From NCBI RefSeq assembly GCF_963082655.1, contig NC_081553.1, positions 189,301,619-189,365,618 of the forward strand: a stretch of 64,000 nucleotides of DNA, read 5' to 3'. Origin of the DNA: Stomoxys calcitrans. Taxonomy: Eukaryota > Arthropoda > Insecta > Diptera > Muscidae. This document shows positions 57,001-64,000 of this stretch, in pieces; positions within the stretch are counted from its first letter, which is position 1, and every line of letters starts with the position of its first letter. The notes beneath the pieces were generated by a model that searched no databases, had not been told where the DNA came from, and saw only the letters and a program-made list of their open reading frames with translations. Position numbers and translations under genes: made by a program.

Positions 57001-57645
57001 GGTACATTAATTTTTATCAAAAAACAGTTGTTCAGACCTATTTGCTATATGATATTATGGTATGGTGGACGGCGCTTCAAGAATCCACCTACTGCTCAAT
57101 ACTTAACCGGACCCAAAGGATGGGTGTAATCCACACTGCCTGTAACATCGGATATTGTATCAAGTATAACACAGTGTCCGTGGCCGCCACATGACCAATG
57201 AGAAAGTTCCCTTTGCCTCACTGCAGTGGTTGCTGCAATTTGGGTAGCCACAATGTCCAGAAGCATAAGATGTTGCATTAAATTCAGTGCATCAGATGGT
57301 GTCGTCTTCATTGAGGCTGTGATGCACAAACAAGCCATCTATTGGATCCGGTTAAGTATTGAGAAGTAGGTGGATTTTTGATGCGCCGTCCACCAGACCA
57401 CAACACCATATAGCATTATAGGTCTGAACAACTGCAGTATATACCCAATGCAAGACATGCGGTGTAAACCCCCAACTTTTGCCAGTGGCTCTCTTGCAGG
57501 TGTATAGAGCAAGAGTGGCCTTTCTTGCCCTTTCCTGTCCAGCAAACACCCAGGTTTTTTGCGCTTTCTGTAAATGGAACATTCTCTCCACCCAAAGTAG
57601 ACAGGTTCCACTGTACAGTTACCAAATAATTTTGTGGTTTTCAAT
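57001..57645 (-). pseudogene. NL-B reverse transcriptase C-terminal part, copy 5, rearranged
   Basis: The minus strand 57339-57644 reads the RT thumb region (LFRPIMLYGVVVWWTAHQKS, preceded by GYILQ). 57096-57338 reads CLCITASMKTTPSDALNLMQ and HLMLLDIVATQIAATTAVRQ, the region between RT and RNase H in NL-B. A second copy of the LFRP...VWW segment lies at 57024-57123 but in the + direction, so the locus contains an inverted duplication. Confidence 0.85.
57024..57433. repeat. Inverted repeat, arms of about 100 bp
   Basis: The left arm 57024-57123 (ACAGTTGTTCAGACCTATTT ... AACCGGACCCAAAGGATGG) and the right arm 57335-57433 (CCATCTATTGGATCCGGTTA ... AGGTCTGAACAACTG) are reverse complements with roughly one mismatch in ten. 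The spacer is about 211 bp. Confidence 0.9.
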
Positions 57646-58281
57646 TCATTTTTTTGTGGCTTCTATTTCGATTCTATAAAAAAATATAACATCGAAATTC
57701 ATTATCATTGCTGCAATAATTCTTATCACTGAAAACTATTATTAATACTGACATTCACTCAAATCACAAATCAAAAATTTATTGATCGTTAGATTCTGCC
57801 AAATTTATTGCTAATCGAACGATGTTGAAAATCAAGTGGCTATAAAAAGAGAACACTTATTTTTGCTTTTGGCAATAGTGTATAAATTAACGGAAACCTA
57901 TGGAAAAATTCCACATCATGTGTTTTTTCCAATTAACTTTTGGTGAGCACAGAAAACGAGTCGTAATACCCAAAAGAAAACTTTTTTGTTATTTGCCTTC
58001 GACTTTTTTTCTATAATCTAACCAATACCCTTAGAATAATTTCAAAGTAACCCAATTTTTTTTGTTTCTTTGGCTGGCTGGTAAGGTTTTTTATGACTAT
58101 TTAACAGAGATTTTTTCTTCCTTTTTTTTGTTTTGCTGACAAATCATACTTAATTTAAGCGTTTGACCTTAATATCTTAAAAACTTCTTTAATAAAGTTT
58201 AGAGCTTTAACAGTAAACTCTTAATTTATAGCGGGAAGTCATAAAACCAGCAATGCCAAGGCTTATTAAAAACAAACACCC

Positions 58282-58302
58282 AGGCACACACACACACACA
58301 CA
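58282..58302. repeat. (CA)n microsatellite
   Basis: CA repeats followed by CATGTG. Confidence 0.9.
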
Positions 58303-58597
58303 TGTGCGACAGAAAACACAGCAGCAAGGGATTGTCGCTTTTGGCAGTTGTTTTTTTTTCGTATTTTGACGCTTTGTTTTGATACGCACAATCGTCAGTT
58401 AGAGGCTTTGTTAATAAACATTATTTTCAAGTCCCTAGAGCCTAAGAGTAGGCTATATTTTTTTTTTCTTGTTTTCTTTAACTGTTCATACTTGTACATT
58501 AGTAGTGGTGGAGGCGCTGGTGCTACAGATTATGATGGTAGTGGTTTTGACGGTGGCTTCCTCTCATCAAGTAATACAACAGCGGCCTTTGAAACAC

Positions 58598-58632
58598 AGT
58601 GTGTGTTTGTGTGTGTGTGTGTGTACACACAC
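58598..58632. repeat. (TG)n microsatellite running into (CA)n
   Basis: TGTGTGTTTGTGTGTGTGTG followed by TACACACACTCA, giving a small TG/CA palindromic turn. Confidence 0.88.
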
Positions 58633-58786
58633 TCATACAGATGTTGATAAATTGCAAGGGTTTAAGTTGATGAAACTTGCAAAGGATACAAGACAGGCGT
58701 AAGTGAAAAGTCAAAACACTCTTTTTAGTAGTTCCTTCCTGCAATGGAGGCGTCTTTGTTTTGTTAAAAAGAGTGCCTGCAGGACA

Positions 58787-58842
58787 ACACTTACCCGTCA
58801 CAACAACAACTGGCATAAGAAAAATGTAAAAAAACGCACTCA
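58787..58842 (-). CDS. Candidate first coding exon of a secreted protein (speculative)
   Basis: The minus-strand ATG at 58842 opens MSAFFYIFLMPVVVVTG, a signal-peptide-like hydrophobic run. It is followed directly by GGTAAGTG, a consensus splice donor. An in-frame ATG lies further upstream (58867). No downstream exon was located in the window and the sequence is AT-biased, so chance is quite possible. No family recognised. Confidence 0.2.
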
Positions 58843-59049
58843 TATCAGTCGAACTTAAGTTAGACACCCAACCAACGCTCTGAGCATACTACAAATGTTT
58901 TAGTTTATATTATTCAATATCAGTTTTAATTACATAAGGAAGTCATTTGAAATTGGCATACAAATGCCTTTTGTATTGGAAGATATTAATGGAAGAAAAT
59001 GTGACTTGGAGGACCACAGCTTCACTGATCTTCGTTATGCAAATTGCAA

Positions 59050-59366
59050 ATTTGCAAATTTTGCTCATGAACATTCCAGTAAGGAACAACGGCAAACTTC
59101 CAACATATCAATGAGTGCAGTCCGTTTCAAGTTTTAAGCTCAATGATAAGGGGCCTCCTTTTTATAGCCGAGTTCGAACGGCGTGCCGCAGTGCGACACC
59201 TCTATGGAGAGAAGTTTTACATGGCGTTGTACCTCACAAATGTTGCCAGCATAAGGTGGGGAAAACCACCGTTGAATTTTTTTTTTCTGATGGTCTTGGC
59301 AGGATTCGAACCCAGGCGTTCAGCGTCATAGGCGGACATGCTAACCTTTGCGCTACGGTGGTCTCC
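59050..59366 (-). mobile_element. SINE-A copy 8
   Basis: Minus-strand start GGAGACCACCGTAGCGCAAA, B box GGTTCGAATCC intact, A box with one change (TAGCGCAAAGG). Body and a tail ending AGCAAAATTTGCAAATTTGC. Confidence 0.93.
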
Positions 59367-59604
59367 GATCTTCGTTATGGCTTAAGTGGAAATACCGCAG
59401 ACATAAGAGTGTATATGAGGGTGTCCCCAAAAAAAACCAAAAAAAAATCTCGCTAGTTTGGAAAATATCATTCGCTTGCGGCGCTTCCGGCACGCCCTTA
59501 CTTTACCTTTCCAAAATTTGCGCGATTTTTGAAAAGTTTTTTGCATGCGGCTCATTCTGAGTAGTTCCAAAAAAGTTTAAAATTGTTTTCGTTTTTGTCC
59601 CTTT
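59367..59604. other. Unclassified spacer
   Basis: A-rich (AAAAAAAACC) stretch and GC-balanced sequence. No frame or family recognised. Confidence 0.4.
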
Positions 59605-60688
59605 TTAGACGTGCTTAATTGTCGAGCTCGGAGAAGGGAATGTGCCATTTACAGAAAGCACAAAATTCCTGGTTGTTTTGCTGGACAGGAAATTGAACTT
59701 CAAATCCAACATTTTGGAAAATGCAAGAAAGGCAACTCTTGCCCTACACACCTGCAAGAGAGTAATTGGGAAAAAATTGGGGGTTTAGACCGCCTGTTTT
59801 GCATTGGGTATATACTGCAGTTGTTCAGACCTTTAATGCTATATGGTGTTGTGGTTTGGTGGACGGCGCTTCGAAAGTCCAGCTACTGTTCAATACTAAA
59901 CCTGATCCAAAGGATGGCTTGTTGGTGCCTCACAGCCTCACTGAGGACGACATCATCTGATGCACTGAATTTAATGCTACATCTAATGCCTCTGGACATT
60001 GTGGCTAGACAAATTGCTACCACCACTTCCGTGAGGTTAAGGAAGCTTTCTCTTTGGTCATGTGACATCTGCGGACACTGTGTTATCCTTGATACAATGT
60101 CCGATGTTCCAGACAGAGTGGATTACACCCAACCTGAGCCGCTTTGATTGAAACCACGGTATCCCTGGCAATAGAAGTTATATAGACTTCTATACGGATG
60201 GTTCCAAACTAGACGACCAGAAGGACTTTGGAGTGTACTCTAAAGATCTAGAAGTGGTCATATCGAAAAGGTTATCCGGCCACTTCAGTGTGTATCAAGC
60301 AAGTTTCACTATTCCAGATAGAACCGATTGAAACCACGATATCCCTGGCAATAGAAGTTATATACGGGATATTCGGATGGTTCCAAACTAGGCGACCAGG
60401 AGGGCTTTAAAGTGTACTCTACAGATCTAGAAGTGGTCATATCGGAAAGGTTACCCTACCAATGTGTATCAAGCGACGATTGGCATTAATATCTTCTCAG
60501 AGAGCGAGGCAGCCATTAAACCCCAGGAGAACGTATTTCTGAACACAAAAACCGCCCTCGACTGCCGCAGATCTCTCAAAGAGATGGCTGAACAGTTCAA
60601 AACTCACATGTTCTGGGTGCCGGGTCATAGAGATATCCCAAGGAATTGAAAGTAGACGGGTCTGCGAGACTTGAAACTACCCTACACA
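59605..60688 (+). pseudogene. NL-B RT end plus RNase H, copy 6, 5' half of a chimera
   Basis: A 178-residue frame (59611-60147) reads the RT C-terminal region: FTESTKFL-equivalent in a shifted frame, LFRPLMLYGVVVWWTALRKS, NLIQRMACWCLTASLRTTSS and ALNLMLHLMPLDIVARQIAT. RNase H follows but contains a 180-bp tandem duplication. 60464-60649 covers GINIFSESEAAIKPQENVFL (DSQ Asp replaced) and HMFWVPGHRDIPRN. At about 60688 the sequence switches, within a few bases, to NL-A. Confidence 0.88.
60151..60455. repeat. 180-bp tandem duplication inside NL-B
   Basis: AAACCACGGTATCCCTGGCA at 60151 recurs as AAACCACGATATCCCTGGCA at 60331. The copies share GTTATATA, GATGGTTCCAAACTAG and GAAGTGGTCATATCG and differ at scattered sites. 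Confidence 0.9.
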
Positions 60689-61617
60689 GAGAGAACAGAG
60701 TGGGCCTGGGGGTTTACATTAAGAACCCAGGGACCGAGATCTGTTTTAGACTGCCTGATCATAATACGGTCCTACAGGCGGAGATTTGGGCGATCACAGA
60801 ATGCGTAAGGTGGTGTGGTGCTAACGCGAGGACGTCGAGTCTGAACATCTTTAACGACAGTAAAATTCCCATAAGGGCAATGACAACCAGGACGGTAAGA
60901 TCACGAACAGTCTTGCAGTGTAAGAAGGAGATTAACGCCTTCACTGAGGATGGCAAAATCGGCATCGTTTGGGTGTTGGGCCATAACGGAGAAAGGGAAA
61001 ACGAAGCGCAGACGATTGGGCGGTGAAGGCCAGAGGACTGCCATCAATAAACTTGGTTAACCCGAAGCCTATCGGGTCGACGCAGTCCAAGTTAAGGGAG
61101 TGGGCGACTAATGCGCATGCAACATTGTGGATCAGCAAAACGGTCGGTAGGACGGCGTTCTATGGGGGGATCCAGATCGTGAGGAGACGAGGCTATTACT
61201 GAAATGAAGCAAGAAGGAGGTCAGTATAGCTATTGGTATCATAACGGAACACATAGGACTACGAGCTCACTTATGTAAAAGCGGTGCGGCAAGTGATAGC
61301 ATGTGTAGGGCATGCGGGGAAGATGATGAGACGCTGGAGCATTTCCTTTGTTATTGCCAGACTTTCACGTCTAACAGAAACCGGTACTTAGGTAGGGACA
61401 CTATACCACACATGAACCAACTTAGGGGAATGGCATGGAAAAGAACTCAGGATTTTGTAAGTAGCACGGATTTCTTAACCTAAAATTTTTGTTTTTAGAG
61501 GTTACTTTATAGTTTTTAGAGCGCACAACAAGTCGATTACTGGCTTAGGGTTATGACCATAGTGGCATAGGGCGGATTACAATCTGCCCCCTTTTTTCAA
61601 CCTAACATATCCTAGCC
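60689..61617 (+). pseudogene. NL-A RNase H and 3' end, copy 4, 3' half of a chimera
   Basis: A 126-residue frame (60646-61026) enters NL-A at ENRVGLGVYIKNPGTEICFR, then LQAEIWAITECVRWCG, FNDSKIPIRAM (catalytic Asp kept, T lost) and VWVLGHNGERENEA. A later frame (61301-61483) has the C-terminal finger CRACGEDDETLEHFLCYC (C-x2-C-x8-H-x4-C) and FVSSTDFL. The 3' UTR and a CCTAACATATCC tail close it. The best-preserved NL-A finger in the window. Confidence 0.9.
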
Positions 61618-62230
61618 TACCCGATGTCTCTGAAAATTGGCACAGTAAGTTCTGGAAGACTCCTTCCCATTCTTGTTAAATGTGGTCTAGATCGGACCAT
61701 TTTTGGATATAGCTGCCATTTTCCGATTTTCCGATATAAAATATTGAACTCATAAGAGGATAATTTTTCATCCGATTTCGTTGAAATTTGGCACAGTGAA
61801 TTTTGGTAGACCCATACTCATTCTTGTTAACTGTGGTCAAAATCGGATCATATTTGGATATAGCTGTGGTATTGAGCCTATAAAAGGAGCATTTTTCATC
61901 CGATTTCAATGAAATTTGAAACAGTAAGTTTTGCTACCTCTTTACACCTTTTTTTTGTTGAAAATCGTTCAGATCGGACCATATTTGGATAAAGCTGCCA
62001 TATAAACCCATTTCCCAATAAAAAGTACTGAGAAAGAAGTAGGAGCATTTTTCAGGTCTATATGGCAGCTATATCCAAATATGGTCCGATTTGGATGATA
62101 TTCAATAAGAAGGTCTAGAGGTCTATCAAAACTCACTGTTCCAAATATCATAATACCAACCTACAAAGAGAATAAAAACCTACCAATTTTAGCAGGAACC
62201 TACCAACAACGGGTACACTGATCAGGACAC
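61618..62230 (+). mobile_element. D2-like array, possible hAT-like right end
   Basis: Units with GGATATAGCTGCCAT and CATCCGATTTCGTTGAAATT; landmark steps of 151 and 131 bp (61711, 61862, 61993). A reversed unit occurs at about 62055-62100. The right part contains GGAACCTACCAACAACGGGT followed by ACACTG, similar to the right end of the hAT-like element at 23254. No matching left end was found. Confidence 0.6.
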
Positions 62231-62275
62231 CTCTGGTTAAGTACACCAAAATCGGTTAAGATTTTATAATCTTAC

Positions 62276-64000
62276 TAGCTGACCGGGCCCGCTCCGCTGC
62301 GCCTTCTTTTACTTTATATGGAACAAAAGTTTCCTTGGAATATTTATTTTCGACAATTAAAGATCTTTTAGTGAAATACCATGCTACGAAAATAGTACAT
62401 CGCTTGACTAACAGTTTAACAATATAAGTGCCGCTGTCCGAATCCCATATGATCTTTATTGGACTACGAATTTAAGTTTGGATGTAAGGTGTACTCCGTT
62501 CTTAAAATACTTCATTTCAACCCGATATTCTCATGATATCTGATTTAGTGGTGTTTTCGGGGGAGAGGTGGTCCCCCAGATACTCGGCCCTGAAAAAATA
62601 TCAGCATCGTGCTCTTCTCTTAAATGCCATTTATTTAAACCCCATATTGCCATTGGCTTAAGCAGAGTTTACAGGATGAGGCGTCTCCCAAACACATGGC
62701 CCCAAAATAGGTTATCAAATTCGTTTTCTATTCTCAAATACCTTTCATTTGAGCCACTTATTGGCATGGTCGAAATTTTTTTTCCCTTTGGGGGTGTTTT
62801 GGGAAAGGGGTGAAGCCCTAAATACATGGTCCTACATTTGGATATAAAATTCGTATTCTACTCCCAAATACCTTTATTTGAGCCCCATATTGCGAAGGGC
62901 CCTAAAAAGTTGCTGTTTATGGGGTATTTTGGGAAAGGGGTAGACCCCCAGAAAATTGGTCCCGAAAATGGGTATCAATTTTTGATCTACCCCCCAATAC
63001 TTTCATTGAAGCCCCACATTATCATGGTCGGTAAATATGCCCGATTTAGGGGTGTTTTGGTAATTGGGGTGGTCCCTCAATCACAAAGCCCTGAAAATAT
63101 ATTAGCAACGCGCTCTATTCTCATATATCTATATATGATTTATTTGAACTCCATATTGCCATTGCCCTAAAAGTTGGATATCAAATTCGTTTTCTAATCT
63201 CATTTAAACTCCTTATTCCAAAAGTCAGCAAATATGCCCGGTTTGGGGTATTGGCCCTAAAAACTATGAATATTTAGTTCCACTCTCTTTAAGACCCAAA
63301 TTGTCTTGGTGAGCAAATACGTCCTATTTGGGGGTTGTTATGATGGTGGGACGTCCGCTAGACAGTTGGCCCCTAATGTTGATATCAGATAGTGGTCTAC
63401 TCCGACATACCTTTAATTTGAGCCCCTTATTTCCATAGTCGGCAAACATGACCGGCTTGGGGGTGTTTTGGGGGATGGGCGGCCACTCACTAAGTTGGCC
63501 TTGAAAATATATATCGAATTCGTGTTCTACTCTAAAATCCCTCTTACTTGAGCCTCATATTGCAATAGTCAGCAAATACTTTCTATTTGGGTGGTGTTGT
63601 GGGGGTGGGATGGTCCCATAGACACTTTTCCCGAATATTGATATCAGATTCGTGCTTTACTCCCAAAGATCTTTCATTTGAGCCCCATATTGCTATGGTC
63701 GTAAATTTGACCCCTTGGGGGATGTTTTTGGGGAGAGGCGGCCCCCAAACACTTGGTAACATATTTGGATATTAGATTCGTATTCCGCATTCAAATACCT
63801 TTTATTTAAGCCCCATATTCCCACGGTCAGTAAATAAGTCCTTTTTGGGAGGTGTTTTGGGAAAGGGGTGGACCCCCGAAACGTGATCCTACATTTGGAT
63901 ATTAGATTCATATTCTACTCGCAAAACCTCTCATTTGAGTCCCATATTGCCATGGTCGGTAAATATGTCCGATTTAGGGGTGTTTTGGGGCTTGGGGTGG
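62276..64000 (-). mobile_element. H element (Helitron-like), copy 4, reverse, runs off the edge
   Basis: The left end CTAGCTGACCGGGCCCGCTC mirrors the CTAG terminus. Units with TTTCATTTGAGCCCCATATT are at 62743, 62873 and 63001 (130 and 128 bp) and at 63672, 63800 and 63929 (128 and 129 bp), with GGGGTGTTTTGGGG stretches between. No SINE is captured in this copy. Small frames across it are repeat read-through. Confidence 0.75.

Larger units (their letters stand above)
57646..59040. other. Unique AT-rich sequence with CA/TG repeats
   Basis: No repeat family. Contains the motif variant CCTAAGAGTAGGC at 58441 and microsatellites. A short candidate exon is listed separately. Confidence 0.55.

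Noticed and set aside
61618..62230. Complete second hAT-like element
   Set aside because: The right side resembles the end at 23254, but I could not find a matching CAGTG left end or a target duplication.
1..64000. LTR retrotransposons or endogenous viral sequences
   Set aside because: I found no long terminal repeats, gag-pol order, integrase or envelope-like frames. All reverse transcriptase fragments are of non-LTR type.

Overview
The window reads as a gene-poor, transposon-saturated piece of an insect nuclear genome, most likely a higher fly. A calyptrate or muscid fly is my guess, from repeat style alone; I cannot name the species. The basis is the abundance of DINE-1/mini-me-type elements with a (TA)n, conserved core, (GTCY)n block, together with tRNA-headed SINEs, mariner remnants and fly-type non-LTR retrotransposons that carry RNase H. 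I find no intact protein-coding gene. Almost every open frame is a decayed transposon frame or a shadow of tandem repeats. Two very short signal-peptide-like frames and one decayed unidentified coding stretch are the only candidates for host sequence.

Names used below are mine. DINE-like elements D1 to D4: one end has the (TA)n/core/(GTCY)n block, the other a GC-rich hairpin, and between them lie tandem units of about 153 bp that differ between subfamilies. H: a Helitron-like family with units of about 127 bp and a CTAG terminus. SINE-A and SINE-B: tRNA-derived SINEs. NL-A to NL-D: non-LTR retrotransposon fragments. MITE-M: a mariner-like miniature element of about 220-240 bp.

Layout. 1-710: D2 array. 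2.0-3.9 kb: D3 element with nine units. 4.3-7.5 kb: H element ending at a SINE-A. 7.5-9.8 kb: unique AT-rich DNA. 9.8-14.5 kb: SINE-A, a 218-bp duplication, NL-D, MITE-M, an unidentified coding remnant, and NL-B holding a nested MITE-M. 14.5-18.7 kb: a tandem AT repeat split by a D1 element, then short and inverted DINE-like copies. 18.7-20.8 kb: unique DNA. 20.8-25.3 kb: D2 element, a hAT-like element carrying the same 153-bp units, a mariner remnant, NL-B. 25.5-27.7 kb: D4. 28.0-32.6 kb: unique T-rich DNA with a recurring motif. 32.7-39.0 kb: SINEs, NL-D, NL-A, NL-B, H. 39.0-40.9 kb: unique. 40.9-44.7 kb: a D1/D2 chimera, H, NL-A. 44.7-45.9 kb: unique. 45.9-55.7 kb: D1 elements alternating with NL-B, NL-A, SINE-A, and NL-C interrupted by a MITE-M. 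55.9-57.6 kb: rearranged NL-B. 57.6-59.0 kb: unique. 59.0-64.0 kb: SINE-A, an NL-B/NL-A chimera, a further array, and H running off the right edge.

The most notable signals are these: an almost invariant 153-bp unit length held by DINE-like subfamilies whose sequences have diverged widely, and found again inside a hAT-like element with 8-bp target duplications; a short motif (CCTAAAAGTATGC and variants) scattered about twenty times, nearly always on the + strand, through the non-repetitive stretches; and clean nested insertions that give a relative chronology.
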